Below, one piece after another: positions 34,869 through 43,889 of a stretch of 64,000 nt of DNA. Positions within the stretch are counted from its first letter, which is position 1. Each line of letters begins with the position of its first letter. Source of the DNA: Roseobacter ponti (GTDB lineage Bacteria; Pseudomonadota; Alphaproteobacteria; Rhodobacterales; Rhodobacteraceae). Made by a program: the position numbers and the translations under genes. The notes under the pieces were generated by a model that did not search any database, was not told the origin of the DNA, and saw nothing but the letters and a program-made list of their open reading frames with translations. The stretch is from assembly GCF_012932215.1 (NCBI RefSeq), contig NZ_CP048788.1:558001-622000 (forward strand), written 5' to 3'.

Positions 34869-35783
34869 TCAGGTCCTTTCTGGTAAATGATGAATGTCGC
34901 CGCGGTCAGCACCGCCAAGGTAAAACCCGAAGCTGCGGGTCTGCGATTCTACAGCGAAACGGTTCATCATGTCGTGAACGGGTTTTGAGGCGAAAGGCAG
35001 GTTCGGTATGTCCGGGACCGGATGCACTTCAAGGCTGCCGGTGTAAGGCTTTGATGCCGACGCGATGAAGTATGACGACCAGGTTTTACCGTCGTCGAAC
35101 ACCGAATAGGCGGGCCCGAGGTCGATGTGCAGGCCGCGTTCTGAAAGGCTGTCGACCAGGTCTCTTCGCAGGCGACTGCTGTCCGGGACAGGTATCTGAG
35201 GGGGGCGATATCCGGCATCGGTCTTTTCGAGCAATACGCCGTCGCCACAGGTTACGATAGCACCGGAGACTGTTGTGCTGCCTGCATGCCCGAGCGCGGA
35301 TCGTTCCAGACCGAGGCTGAAAAACCGCCCTCCGGCATAGCCAAGCCCCCGGCCTTCAAAGTGCTCAAAGCTGCGGATCCTGCCGATGAGAATCTGGTGA
35401 TCTCCCGCGTCGAGGGACTGGTGCGTACTGCAGGAAAACTGCGCAAGGGCACCGTGGATCAAAGGGCTGCCCATCTCATCGGGGACGCACTGCACCCGGG
35501 CAAAACGATCGCCTTTGTAACCGGCGAAGGTGTTCGCCACCTCTTCCTGGCCCTCGGAAAGGATATTCACCGCAAAATGCGAGCAGGTCGAAAAGCTGTC
35601 GAAGCTCGACAGAAACCGGCCGGGGCAGACAAGCAGCAGGGGCGGATCAAGCGAGACGGATGTGAATGAATTCGCCGTAAAGCCAACCGGTGTTCCGTCG
35701 GTAGTCCTGGTCGTCACGACGGTGACACCGGTCATGTAGCTGCCAAAGGCATTGCGCAGGGCGCGTTTATCAGGCCCGGTCAT
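34869..35783 (-). CDS. Flavin reductase with an extra C-terminal domain
   Basis: Residues 1-160 form a flavin-reductase-like (DIM6/NtaB type) split barrel: FGSYMTGVTVVTTRT, GFTANSFTSVSLDPPLLLVCP and FAVNIL are typical. It would supply FMNH2 to the neighbouring monooxygenase. The remaining 140 residues (IVTCGDGVLLEKTDAGYRPP through the end) make the protein nearly twice the usual length of about 165; I do not recognise this part. It overlaps the upstream hydrolase stop by four bases (ATGA), so translation is probably coupled. Confidence 0.85.
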   Translation of the reverse strand: MTGPDKRALRNAFGSYMTGVTVVTTRTTDGTPVGFTANSFTSVSLDPPLLLVCPGRFLSSFDSFSTCSHFAVNILSEGQEEVANTFAGYKGDRFARVQCVPDEMGSPLIHGALAQFSCSTHQSLDAGDHQILIGRIRSFEHFEGRGLGYAGGRFFSLGLERSALGHAGSTTVSGAIVTCGDGVLLEKTDAGYRPPQIPVPDSSRLRRDLVDSLSERGLHIDLGPAYSVFDDGKTWSSYFIASASKPYTGSLEVHPVPDIPNLPFASKPVHDMMNRFAVESQTRSFGFYLGGADRGDIHHLPERT

Positions 35784-36568
35784 GCCGGTGCCTCCTGTGC
35801 AAGCGCGCGCAGTGCCGCATTCACAGCCTCCGGATGGGTCAGCGGCATCATATGCGCCGCGCCCTTGATAATGATGGCCCGTCCGCCAGGCGTCAGGTCG
35901 GCCATCGCACGGGACATCTCCGGCGTGGAATTCGGCTCAAGCGAACCGGTGATAAACCGCGCGGGGCATTTTATCGCGGTCAGTGACGCGCGGGTCGGCG
36001 CGTCTGCACGGGCAAAGGCCGTATAGGCCTGTTTATATCCCGCCGGGTCCACTTCCTGCAGCCATGTCCTGCAGGCTGACCGCTCAGGTGACAGGTCATC
36101 TCCGAACCAGCGCTGAAGGGTGGCCGCAGGATCGGGCACTGTTTTTCCGTCAAGGTCCGCGGCGCGCGCCTGGACTGCTTTTGCGGCCGCGGGGCTGCGC
36201 TCGAAAACGGCATTCAGCGCAGCGACCCCACAGACTTTTTCCGGGGCAGCACTGGCCAGAGACAGCGCGATCATCGCCCCCATGGAATGACCGATAACCA
36301 GCGCGCGCCCGGGCAGCTCTTCAAGGACGCCGCGCATCGCAGCGGTGTAATCCGCGAGCGCCATCTCACCGGTCGGGCAGGGGCTGAGACCGTGGCCGGG
36401 CATATCGGGTGCAATCACCTGACCGCAGCCTGCGAGGGCGTCAAACTGCTTTTGCCATGCTTCGGCCCGCAGGCCCACGCCATGCAGAAGCAGGACCGGC
36501 CGCCCTGTGCCGGTCCGGGTCGTGGCAAGGCCTGCGATCTCAGACCGACGCAGGGTTGTCGAGGTCAT
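35780..36568 (-). CDS. Alpha/beta hydrolase
   Basis: A 262-residue alpha/beta-hydrolase-fold protein with oxyanion region LLHGVG (28-33), PGHG, nucleophile Ser95 in GHSMGA, and His239 in GAAHMM. At the usual acid position the sequence reads GSLEPN, so Glu211 stands where most relatives have Asp. Hydrolysis of an ester, amide, lactone or C-C bond of the pathway intermediate is likely. It overlaps the PF06684 gene by 29 bases and the reductase gene by four, so the operon is very compact. Confidence 0.85.
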   Translation of the reverse strand: MTSTTLRRSEIAGLATTRTGTGRPVLLLHGVGLRAEAWQKQFDALAGCGQVIAPDMPGHGLSPCPTGEMALADYTAAMRGVLEELPGRALVIGHSMGAMIALSLASAAPEKVCGVAALNAVFERSPAAAKAVQARAADLDGKTVPDPAATLQRWFGDDLSPERSACRTWLQEVDPAGYKQAYTAFARADAPTRASLTAIKCPARFITGSLEPNSTPEMSRAMADLTPGGRAIIIKGAAHMMPLTHPEAVNAALRALAQEAPA

Positions 36569-37139
36569 GGCCCAGATCCTTCAGGTCCTGATAGCGGTCT
36601 CCGATACGGTGATGCGGTCTGCCGGACAGCGCCGCGCCGAGGACAACGACCACCTCGTCATCGCGCGGCGCATCAGGGACGGCGAACTGGATCGTCAGAT
36701 AATGCGAGCGCCGGCCAGCGTCGTTCTTGTCCATCAACGGAACCAGGATCGGCGCGTTGGCCGGGCCGCGGGTGTTGGTAAAAGCAAGATAGGATTTCGC
36801 CGCGACGGCTTCCCGATAAAAATTGCCGAACCGCAGAGTGTGGATCAGCCCGGACGCATGCTCTATCTCGCCGTCCAGTCCGACCACGGCGGCCTTTCCG
36901 TACGCTTCGATCTGCGCGCCGCTGCCCGCAAGAGCGATCATCCTGTCCGCCATCATACTGCCGAGAACCGGACCATAGGCGCGGATCTCAGGCGTCAGGT
37001 CTTCGACATAACGGCCTGCCCAGGGGTTTCGCAGCACGGCCGCCACGGCAAACATGCGCCATGGCGTTTTCGCAGCGCGGAACCCTTCGATGAAGACCTC
37101 TTCGTCATAGGTCACGATTTTCCGGATGTCGGGCGTCAT
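36540..37139 (-). CDS. Amino acid synthesis (PF06684, DUF1185) family protein
   Basis: The 199-residue protein matches the amino-acid-synthesis family: it begins MTPDIRKIVTYDEEVFIEG and contains AAVLRNPWAGRYVEDLTPEI and GSMMADRM. From memory, a structural-genomics member has a chorismate-mutase-like fold, but the reaction is unknown. The ATG at 37139 is preceded by GAGGAG four bases away and is preferred over the GTG at 37145. It is the first gene of the operon, transcribed divergently from the LysR gene. Confidence 0.82.
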   Translation of the reverse strand: MTPDIRKIVTYDEEVFIEGFRAAKTPWRMFAVAAVLRNPWAGRYVEDLTPEIRAYGPVLGSMMADRMIALAGSGAQIEAYGKAAVVGLDGEIEHASGLIHTLRFGNFYREAVAAKSYLAFTNTRGPANAPILVPLMDKNDAGRRSHYLTIQFAVPDAPRDDEVVVVLGAALSGRPHHRIGDRYQDLKDLGHDLDNPASV

Positions 37140-37244
37140 GGTCACTCCTCATTGCTGACCAGAACAGTAGAAAGCACCCGGAATTTTGACAAACGAATGA
37201 AAGTCACGCTTAGGTATTACAAACACTAATGGCAGATTTGACCA
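37140..37244. promoter_or_regulatory. Divergent promoter/operator region of the LysR-controlled operon
   Basis: The 105 bases hold TTGACA (37185-37190) on the plus strand about 17-18 bases before TTAGGT/TAGGTA, and an interrupted inverted repeat TTAG-N12-CTAA (37210-37229), within which CTAAT equals the core recognised by GcvA-type LysR proteins. It is the natural site for the regulator to control itself and the operon. Read by eye. Confidence 0.45.
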
Positions 37245-38087
37245 GTGAGAAAAAACCTTCCCCCGCTGACCTGGCTGCGCTCATTCGAAGCTGCGGCGCG
37301 GAACCTGAGTTTTACCGCTGCCGCCGAAGAGATCGGACTGACACAGTCCGCCGTCAGCCAGCAGGTGAAATCGCTTGAAACACGGCTCAGAGTGCCGCTT
37401 TTTGTGCGCCATGCCCGGGGGCTCGCACTGACCGATGCGGGACGCCGCCTGTTGCCGGAAGTGGGCGTGCCGCTGCAGGCGCTGGCCGTGGCGATGGACG
37501 GGGCTGATGCAGGGCCGGATAAGGGGCTGCTGACCATCGCGGCTTCTGTAAGCGTGGTGCAATGGGTCATCGCGCCCCTGCTGCCGGATTTCACGCGGCA
37601 TCACCTGTCGCTCAGGCTCAGGTTTCTCAGTGCGATCTGGCCTGATGATTTTCAGTCGGCCCGTGCTGATCTGGAAATCCGCTTCGGGTCACTCAGGCAG
37701 GCCGGAGAAAACGCCGAACTTCTGCTGCCCAACCGGCTTGTTGCGCTGAAATCACCCGCGCTAAGCGGTGCGCTGGAAGATCTTCCCCTGATTGAGGCGG
37801 TTGGCACGTCGGGCGGCTGGCAAACCTGGGCAAAAGAAGTCGGAGACACCAGGCCTCCGTCTTTTTACACCGATACATACGGCATGGCTTTGCAGCTGGC
37901 GGTGCACGGCAGCGGTGTGGCGCTGGTGAGCGAACTGCTGGCGGGTCATGCTCTGAAGTCGGGACTTCTTGAGCCAGCGCATCCCGCGTCTGTTGCCGCC
38001 GACGAGGGCTATTACCTGTCGGTTACCCCAGATAAGCCGGAAGCCGGTCGGTTTCGTGACTGGTTGCTCGAAAAGCTGACCACCTGA
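37245..38087 (+). CDS. LysR-family transcriptional regulator (GcvA-like)
   Basis: A 280-residue LysR-type regulator: residues 1-60 contain the winged helix-turn-helix with LPPLTWLRSFEAAARNLSFTAAAEEIGLTQSAVSQQVKSLE, and the rest is the periplasmic-binding-protein-like effector domain ending in the GcvA-like GVALVSELLAGHAL region. The start is a GTG because the family N-terminus follows immediately. It is divergent from the five-gene operon and likely activates it in the presence of the pathway substrate. A hairpin over its stop codon ends its transcript. Confidence 0.9.
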   Translation: MRKNLPPLTWLRSFEAAARNLSFTAAAEEIGLTQSAVSQQVKSLETRLRVPLFVRHARGLALTDAGRRLLPEVGVPLQALAVAMDGADAGPDKGLLTIAASVSVVQWVIAPLLPDFTRHHLSLRLRFLSAIWPDDFQSARADLEIRFGSLRQAGENAELLLPNRLVALKSPALSGALEDLPLIEAVGTSGGWQTWAKEVGDTRPPSFYTDTYGMALQLAVHGSGVALVSELLAGHALKSGLLEPAHPASVAADEGYYLSVTPDKPEAGRFRDWLLEKLTT

Positions 38088-38095
38088 GCTTTTTT
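38071..38095 (+). terminator. Terminator overlapping the LysR stop codon
   Basis: AAAAGCT pairs with AGCTTTT around a 9-base loop that includes the TGA stop and is followed by T. The stem is only seven pairs, so strength is moderate. Confidence 0.6.
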
Positions 38096-38403
38096 GACGT
38101 TGCGATGGTCTTTGGTGTCAGTGGCCGCTGATCCAGGCACGTCGCCGGTTAAAGTCCCTTTTATCGCGCGGCGGGTCATCCGGCCGGACCGGGCTTTTGA
38201 CGCGCGATCAGAAAACCTGAAAAGTCGGATGATTTTCCGAAGAATCTCATTGCGTTTTGTAGCGCGACCCCCTAAACGACCCAAATCCAATCAGGGTGCG
38301 GTCAGCCGCGCCCTTTTCCGTTGGACCACAAGTCGCGATGAGGGTGTGCGATGAGCGCCCGTCCTCCTCTCCGGTCTGAACCCTGATATAAAGGGTGATG
38401 CAT
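38096..38403 (+). promoter_or_regulatory. S10-operon upstream region with candidate promoter
   Basis: This gap of about 308 bases holds a TTGCGT-N17-TAAACG promoter candidate at 38250-38278, which would give an rpsJ leader near 120 bases. No convincing S10-type L4-binding leader hairpin was recognised and no gene is seen in the rest. Confidence 0.4.
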
Positions 38404-38724
38404 ATGGCCGCACAAAGCCAAAACATCCGCATCCGCCTCAAGGCGTTTGACTACCGTGTGCTGGATGCTTCCACACAAGAAATCGTCAACACAGCAAAGC
38501 GCACAGGTGCTTCCGTTCGCGGCCCGATCCCGCTGCCGAACAAAATCGAGAAGTTCACCGTTCTGCGTGGCCCCCACGTTGACAAGAAATCCCGTGACCA
38601 GTTCGAGATCCGCACGCACAAGCGTCTGCTGGATATCGTTGATCCGACCCCCCAGACCGTGGACGCGCTTATGAAGCTCGACCTCGCCGCTGGTGTGGAC
38701 GTCGAGATCAAACTGCAATCATAA
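38404..38724 (+). CDS. rpsJ: 30S ribosomal protein S10
   Basis: S10 is a 30S head protein that also partners NusB (as NusE) in antitermination. The 106-residue protein has [28 protein letters not shown] and [16 protein letters not shown]. Several in-frame starts lie close together (38395 GTG, 38398 and 38404 ATG); the last fits AAAGGG eight bases upstream and the family N-terminus [10 protein letters not shown]. It opens the S10 unit rpsJ-rplC-rplD-rplW. Confidence 0.98.
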   Translation: MAAQSQNIRIRLKAFDYRVLDASTQEIVNTAKRTGASVRGPIPLPNKIEKFTVLRGPHVDKKSRDQFEIRTHKRLLDIVDPTPQTVDALMKLDLAAGVDVEIKLQS

Positions 38725-38742
38725 TCGTCGGAGGGTAATATT

Positions 38743-39618
38743 ATGTTGCGCTCAGGCGTTATTGCAAAAAAAGTCGGTATGACCCGGCTCTTCATGGAAG
38801 ACGGCAAGCAGATCCCTGTGACCGTTCTTCAGCTCGACAAGCTGCAGGTTGTGGCCCAGCGGACGTCCGACAAAGACGGCTATTCGGCTGTTCAGCTCGG
38901 CGCCGGTTCGGCCAAAGCCAAACGGACATCTCAGGCCATGCGCGGTCACTTTGCAGCGGCAAAGGTAGAACCCAAGCGCAAGGTTGCGGAGTTCCGTGTG
39001 GATGAGGCAAACCTCATCGGCGTGGGTGAGGAAATCACCGCGAACCATTACTTTGAAGGTCAGTTCGTCGATGTGGCCGGCACCTCCATCGGTAAAGGTT
39101 TTGCCGGTGCGATGAAGCGGCACAACTTCGGTGGTCTGCGCGCGACACACGGTGTGTCCATCTCGCACCGTTCGCACGGCTCCACCGGCCAGTGTCAGGA
39201 TCCGGGCAAGGTTTTCAAAGGCAAAAAGATGGCCGGTCACATGGGTGCTGCCCGTGTCACCACGCAGAACCTGCAGGTTATCCGCACAGATGCCGACCGT
39301 GGTCTGATCATGGTCAAGGGCGCTGTTCCGGGCTCCAAAGGCGGCTGGGTCACAGTCAAGGATGCGGTGAAAAAGCCGTTCCCCGAGAATGCGATCCTGC
39401 CGGCGGCGCTGAAATCCGATGCCGAGGCCGCGGCGAAGGCCGCTGAAGAAGCCGCTGCAGCAGCAGCCGCAGAGGCCGAAGCAGAAGCCAAGCGTCTGGC
39501 AGAAGAGCAGGCGGCTCAGGAAGCCGAACAGCTTAAAGCTGCAGAAGCCGAGATCGAAGCTGAAAAGTCCGATGACGCACCAGCTGCGGACGAAGACAAG
39601 AAAGAAGGTGACGCATGA
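38743..39618 (+). CDS. rplC: 50S ribosomal protein L3 with Ala/Glu-rich tail
   Basis: L3 binds 23S rRNA near the peptidyl-transferase centre. The core ([16 protein letters not shown] through [13 protein letters not shown]) is normal. At 291 residues the protein is about 70-80 longer than usual: the tail from about residue 220 is a highly charged Ala/Glu/Lys segment likely to be a long helix. Such tails are a feature of alphaproteobacterial L3. Its stop overlaps the rplD start as ATGA. Confidence 0.98.
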   Translation: MLRSGVIAKKVGMTRLFMEDGKQIPVTVLQLDKLQVVAQRTSDKDGYSAVQLGAGSAKAKRTSQAMRGHFAAAKVEPKRKVAEFRVDEANLIGVGEEITANHYFEGQFVDVAGTSIGKGFAGAMKRHNFGGLRATHGVSISHRSHGSTGQCQDPGKVFKGKKMAGHMGAARVTTQNLQVIRTDADRGLIMVKGAVPGSKGGWVTVKDAVKKPFPENAILPAALKSDAEAAAKAAEEAAAAAAAEAEAEAKRLAEEQAAQEAEQLKAAEAEIEAEKSDDAPAADEDKKEGDA

Positions 39619-40232
39619 AACTCGATGTCATCAAACTCGACGGCGGCAAAGCCGGATCGGTAGACCTGGACGAGGCGCTCTTTGGCCTCGAGCCGCGCGC
39701 CGACATCCTGCACCGTGTCGTGCGTTGGCAGCGTAACAACGCACAGGCCGGCACACACAAGGTCAAGACGCGGAAAGAAGTGAGCTACTCCACCAAAAAG
39801 ATCTATCGCCAGAAGGGCACCGGTGGCGCACGCCACGGCGCGCGCTCTGCACCGATCTTCCGCGGTGGTGGTGTTTACAAAGGCCCGGTTGTGCGCAGCC
39901 ACGGCCATGAGCTGACCAAGAAGTTCCGCAAGCTGGGTCTGTGCCACGCGCTTTCCGCCAAGCTGAAAGCAGGCGAGCTCGTGATCATTGACGACGCAAC
40001 ATCCGACGGCAAAACCGCAGCCCTGGCCAAACAGGTTAAAAACCTCGGCTGGAAACGCGCGCTGGTCATTGATGGTGCCTCTGTGAATGAGAACTTTGCT
40101 CAGGCAGCCCGCAACATCGACGGGCTGGATATCCTGCCGACGATGGGCGCAAACGTATATGATATCCTCAAGCGTGACACTCTTGTGATCACAAAAGCGG
40201 GTGTCGAAGCACTGGAGGCCCGGTTGAAATGA
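39615..40232 (+). CDS. rplD: 50S ribosomal protein L4
   Basis: L4 lines the exit tunnel and in gamma-proteobacteria represses the S10 operon. The 205-residue protein has the extended loop [28 protein letters not shown]. It overlaps rplC and rplW by four bases each, so the three are coupled. Repression through a leader cannot be inferred here, since no L4 target was recognised before rpsJ. Confidence 0.98.
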   Translation: MKLDVIKLDGGKAGSVDLDEALFGLEPRADILHRVVRWQRNNAQAGTHKVKTRKEVSYSTKKIYRQKGTGGARHGARSAPIFRGGGVYKGPVVRSHGHELTKKFRKLGLCHALSAKLKAGELVIIDDATSDGKTAALAKQVKNLGWKRALVIDGASVNENFAQAARNIDGLDILPTMGANVYDILKRDTLVITKAGVEALEARLK

Positions 40233-40525
40233 ATGCCAAGGCAGAACATTACGACGTGATCCGCAAGCCGATCATCACAGAGAAAGCAACCATGTCGTCC
40301 GAGAACGGCGCGGTGGTTTTCGAAGTGGCGATGGACAGCAACAAACCCCAGATCAAGGAGGCTATCGAGGCGCTCTTTGGTGTGAAGGTCAAAGCGGTCA
40401 ACACCACAATCACCAAAGGTAAAGTGAAGCGTTTCCGCGGCCAGCTCGGCAAGCGGAAAGACGTGAAGAAAGCCTATGTGACGCTGGAAGCCGGCAACAC
40501 GATCGACGTGTCCACCGGGCTCTGA
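40229..40525 (+). CDS. rplW: 50S ribosomal protein L23
   Basis: L23 sits at the tunnel exit and docks trigger factor and SRP. The 98-residue protein has [15 protein letters not shown] and [25 protein letters not shown]. It ends this S10 subunit: a strong terminator follows, where rplB would continue in most bacteria. Confidence 0.98.
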   Translation: MNAKAEHYDVIRKPIITEKATMSSENGAVVFEVAMDSNKPQIKEAIEALFGVKVKAVNTTITKGKVKRFRGQLGKRKDVKKAYVTLEAGNTIDVSTGL

Positions 40526-40550
40526 GCCGCCGTCATTGTACGACAATCTG

Positions 40551-40582
40551 AACCCCGGCTTCGCAGGAAGCCGGGGTTTTTT
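40551..40582 (+). terminator. Intrinsic terminator after rplW
   Basis: A perfect 12-bp stem (AACCCCGGCTTC / GAAGCCGGGGTT), loop GCAG, then six T. It cuts the S10 operon between rplW and rplB. Confidence 0.95.
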
Positions 40583-40617
40583 CATGGGCAGGCCGTATTT
40601 TGCCCGGGCGTTGCGGT

Positions 40618-41331
40618 TCAGGCGCTCAGCGGCGGCACACCCATGCGTGCATGGATCGCATCGCGCTGAGCGTCACTCAGCCCGAGACCACTCGCAAGCT
40701 GTCTGAGGTACGCGGTTTCGGCGGTATTATCTACGCGGATCGCCGCAACGGAGGTGGCATAGATCTGCTCGCGCCCGGTGGTGCCCGCGTCCTGCACCAG
40801 CCCGTGCAGGTCAGAGGGTTTGCTGAGCTCGGCCTGAACAAAGGCGCGCTCCTCATCGCTGATGTCTCCGAGCCTGTCAAGGATCGCGGCCTGTTCGGCC
40901 TGGTCGATCTCTCCGTCGGCTTTCGCGGCCTGGATCATCGCCCGGATCATCAGCTTTGCCTGTTCTTCCATGGCATCCGCTGCCGGTGTTCCGGCGAACA
41001 TCGTCTGCATCAGATCGGCGCTGTGTTTGCTGCCAGCCTCCGCAGCACCCTGCATGCTGGCCATCAGCCCGGCGAGGCCGGCTGCCCCTGCTTCGCTGGC
41101 ATCAGCGGTGGTTTTTCCCATCTGGCTCAGCAGTGACTTCACCTGGTCTGAGCCACCCGGAATGCCGAATCTGTCTGCCAGTTGTCCAAGCTGACTGGCC
41201 ATGTCGCTGTTGCCGGCACCCTTGAGCGCATCCTGCATCCCGGCCATGCCGCCCATCTCTTTATACTTGTCCATTCCCTTGGCTGCGGCGAACCCCATCG
41301 CAACGGCTGCAAGTGCTTTTACAAAGCTCAT
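40618..41331 (-). CDS. DUF533/TerB-like protein
   Basis: The 237-residue protein has a glycine/alanine-rich N-terminal half (MSFVKALAAVAMGFAAAKGMDKYKEMGG) and a C-terminal helical part resembling DUF533/TerB-like modules: AKLMIRAMIQAAKADGEIDQAEQAAILDRLGDISDEE carries an acidic EF-hand-like loop ADGEIDQAE. Metal binding is possible but not shown. AGGAG precedes the ATG at 41331, so the 19 extra upstream residues are left out. The gene stands on the opposite strand between rplW and rplB and has no evident link to ribosomes. Confidence 0.8.
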   Translation of the reverse strand: MSFVKALAAVAMGFAAAKGMDKYKEMGGMAGMQDALKGAGNSDMASQLGQLADRFGIPGGSDQVKSLLSQMGKTTADASEAGAAGLAGLMASMQGAAEAGSKHSADLMQTMFAGTPAADAMEEQAKLMIRAMIQAAKADGEIDQAEQAAILDRLGDISDEERAFVQAELSKPSDLHGLVQDAGTTGREQIYATSVAAIRVDNTAETAYLRQLASGLGLSDAQRDAIHARMGVPPLSA

Positions 41332-41496
41332 ATCATCTCTCCTCCACATTAAACCCGCCGGCAGCCTAGCACTCCGGCGTCCCAACACAAAGAACGCGGC
41401 TGAAGCTTTCTGTCCCCTTACCGTATTGTCTCAGAGAGACCGATTGTGCGAACCGTCAGACTGTGCGGAATATACCCGTTTTCCGGCGCTGTGCGC

Positions 41497-41525
41497 TTGA
41501 CCCTGCCGGCCACGTCTCTTAAAGG
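41497..41525 (+). promoter_or_regulatory. Candidate promoter of the rplB unit
   Basis: TTGACC and TAAAGG are separated by 17 bases in the 329-base gap between the DUF533 gene and rplB. Transcription would start near 41532. Confidence 0.55.
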
Positions 41526-41538
41526 AACCCATCGGCAC

Positions 41539-41567
41539 AGCCCCGGATTCGTCCGGGGCTCTGTTTT
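41539..41567 (+). terminator. TTCG-capped hairpin with T run in the rplB leader
   Basis: A perfect 9-bp stem (AGCCCCGGA / TCCGGGGCT) is closed by a TTCG tetraloop and followed by CTGTTTTT. It begins only about seven bases after the predicted transcription start. It could be a 5' stabilising cap on the rplB mRNA or end read-through from upstream. The rest of the gap shows nothing recognised. Confidence 0.55.
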
Positions 41568-41660
41568 TGTTCGCAGGAACATCTCAATCGGGCACCTACG
41601 GGGGCCTTTATACCATAGTCGTCATCGCGACGACGCACAGCAAAACGGAAGACAGACAAC

Positions 41661-42503
41661 ATGGCACTCAAGTCGTACAAACCGACGACGCCGGGCCAGC
41701 GTGGGCTGGTACTGATCGACCGTTCGGAGCTCTGGAAAGGACGCCCGGTCAAAGCCCTCACAGAAGGCCTGACCAAAAATGGCGGACGGAACAACACCGG
41801 ACGGATCACGATGCGCCGCAAAGGCGGCGGGGCCAAGCGCCTCTACCGGATCGTTGACTTCAAACGGAACAAGCGCGACGTGACCGCAGCGGTCCTGCGC
41901 ATTGAATATGACCCCAACCGGACAGCCTTTATTGCGCTGCTGAAATACACCGACGGCGAGCAGGCCTATATCCTGGCCCCGCAGCGTATTGCGATCGGTG
42001 ACACGGTTGTGGCGTCGGAAAAAGCTGACATCAAACCCGGTAACGCGATGCCCTTTTCCGGCATGCCCATCGGTACCATCGTGCACAACATCGAGATGAA
42101 GCCCGGAAAGGGCGGTCAGATCGCACGTGCCGCCGGCACCTATGCCCAGTTCGTAGGCCGTGATGGCGGTTATGCTCAGATCCGTTTGAGCTCGGGCGAA
42201 CTGCGTCTGGTGCGTCAGGAATGCATGGCCACCGTTGGTGCGGTCAGCAACCCCGACAATTCCAACCAGAACTATGGTAAAGCCGGCCGCATGCGCCACA
42301 AGGGCATCCGCCCGTCTGTGCGTGGTGTCGTGATGAACCCGATCGATCACCCGCACGGTGGTGGTGAAGGCCGTACATCCGGTGGTCGCCACCCGGTGAC
42401 CCCATGGGGCAAACCGACAAAGGGTGCCAAGACCCGCAACAAGAACAAAGCGTCCGGCAAGCTCATTCTGCGCTCGCGTCACGCCAAGAAGAAGGGGCGT
42501 TAA
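41661..42503 (+). CDS. rplB: 50S ribosomal protein L2
   Basis: L2 is required for subunit association and peptidyl transfer. The 280-residue protein has [31 protein letters not shown] and the C-terminal histidine-containing [23 protein letters not shown]. It is the first gene of rplB-rpsS-rplV-rpsC-rplP, four bases before rpsS. Confidence 0.99.
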   Translation: MALKSYKPTTPGQRGLVLIDRSELWKGRPVKALTEGLTKNGGRNNTGRITMRRKGGGAKRLYRIVDFKRNKRDVTAAVLRIEYDPNRTAFIALLKYTDGEQAYILAPQRIAIGDTVVASEKADIKPGNAMPFSGMPIGTIVHNIEMKPGKGGQIARAAGTYAQFVGRDGGYAQIRLSSGELRLVRQECMATVGAVSNPDNSNQNYGKAGRMRHKGIRPSVRGVVMNPIDHPHGGGEGRTSGGRHPVTPWGKPTKGAKTRNKNKASGKLILRSRHAKKKGR

Positions 42504-42506
42504 TTT

Positions 42507-42785
42507 ATGTCTCGTTCAGTATGGAAAGGTCCTTTTGTCGACAGCTACGTGTTGAAAAAGGCTGAAGCGTCCCGCGAGAGCGGTCGCAACGAAGTGATCA
42601 AGATCTGGTCGCGCCGCTCGACAATTCTGCCCCAGTTCGTGGGTCTGACGTTCGGCGTGTACAACGGTCACAAGCACATCCCTGTCAACGTCAGCGAAGA
42701 CATGATCGGTCAGAAGTTCGGTGAGTATTCGCCGACACGGACCTACTACGGTCATGCCGCAGACAAAAAAGCGAAGCGGAAATAA
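42507..42785 (+). CDS. rpsS: 30S ribosomal protein S19
   Basis: S19 binds the 30S head with S13. The 92-residue protein starts [20 protein letters not shown] and has [30 protein letters not shown]. It lies three bases after rplB and four before rplV in a tight operon. Confidence 0.99.
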   Translation: MSRSVWKGPFVDSYVLKKAEASRESGRNEVIKIWSRRSTILPQFVGLTFGVYNGHKHIPVNVSEDMIGQKFGEYSPTRTYYGHAADKKAKRK

Positions 42786-42788
42786 GCC

Positions 42789-43169
42789 ATGAGCAAGGAT
42801 AAAAATCCCCGCCGCGTGGCCGACAACGAAGCAATGGCAAAACTGCGCATGCTGCGTACGTCCCCGCAGAAACTGAACCTTGTCGCCGGTCTGATCCGTG
42901 GCAAGAAAGTGGAGCAGGCCCTGACGGACCTGACGTTCTCCAAAAAGCGCATCGCACAGGACGTGAAGAAATGTCTTCAGTCTGCGATTGCGAACGCGGA
43001 AAACAACCACAACCTCGACGTCGACGAACTGGTTGTCGCCGAAGCCTATGTCGGCAAGAACCTGACAATGAAGCGTGGTCGTCCGCGTGCCCGTGGCCGG
43101 TTCGGCAAAATCATCAAGCCGTTCTCGGAAATAACGATCAAAGTGCGTCAAGTTGAGGAGCAAGCCTGA
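42789..43169 (+). CDS. rplV: 50S ribosomal protein L22
   Basis: L22 lines the exit tunnel beside L4; its hairpin is a macrolide-resistance site. The 126-residue protein has [23 protein letters not shown] and the hairpin tip [21 protein letters not shown], with no evident deletion. Its final base overlaps the rpsC ATG. Confidence 0.99.
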   Translation: MSKDKNPRRVADNEAMAKLRMLRTSPQKLNLVAGLIRGKKVEQALTDLTFSKKRIAQDVKKCLQSAIANAENNHNLDVDELVVAEAYVGKNLTMKRGRPRARGRFGKIIKPFSEITIKVRQVEEQA

Positions 43170-43876
43170 TGGGTAACAAAGTCAATCCGATCGGCATGCG
43201 CCTGCAGGTGAACCGCACCTGGGACAGCCGCTGGTACGCCGATACGAAGGATTACGGTGATCTTCTGCTGGAAGATCTCGCGATCCGTGAGTTCATCAAA
43301 GAAGAATGCAAGCAGGCCGGTGTGGCCCGTGTGATCATCGAGCGTCCGCACAAAAAGTGCCGCGTCACGATCCACACAGCACGCCCCGGCGTCATCATCG
43401 GCAAGAAAGGTGCAGACATCGAAGGTCTGCGCCAGAAAATCGCCAAGATGACCGACTCTGAGCTGCACCTCAACATCGTTGAAGTGCGCAAGCCTGAGCT
43501 GGACGCAGCCCTCGTTGGTGAAAGCATTGCACAGCAGCTGGAGCGCCGGGTGTCTTTCCGTCGCGCCATGAAGCGTGCGGTTCAGAACGCGATGCGCATG
43601 GGGGCCCTCGGCATCCGTGTGAACGTTGCCGGCCGTCTGGGCGGTGCAGAGATCGCTCGGACTGAATGGTACCGTGAAGGTCGTGTGCCGCTGCACACGC
43701 TGCGCGCCGACATCGATTACGCACACGTGGAAGCGGTGACTGCCTATGGCATCATCGGGATCAAGACATGGATCTTCAAAGGTGAGATCATGGAGCACGA
43801 TCCGGCCGCGCGTGACCGTAAAGCACAGGAACTCCAGGATGGCCCTGCACCGCGTGGTGCCGGTGGTCGCCGCTAA
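43169..43876 (+). CDS. rpsC: 30S ribosomal protein S3
   Basis: S3 lies at the mRNA entry channel. The 235-residue protein has the KH domain with [18 protein letters not shown] near residue 71 and the C-terminal domain with [22 protein letters not shown]. It overlaps rplV by one base and precedes rplP by 13. Confidence 0.99.
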   Translation: MGNKVNPIGMRLQVNRTWDSRWYADTKDYGDLLLEDLAIREFIKEECKQAGVARVIIERPHKKCRVTIHTARPGVIIGKKGADIEGLRQKIAKMTDSELHLNIVEVRKPELDAALVGESIAQQLERRVSFRRAMKRAVQNAMRMGALGIRVNVAGRLGGAEIARTEWYREGRVPLHTLRADIDYAHVEAVTAYGIIGIKTWIFKGEIMEHDPAARDRKAQELQDGPAPRGAGGRR

Positions 43877-43889
43877 GGAGGAATGAGAA

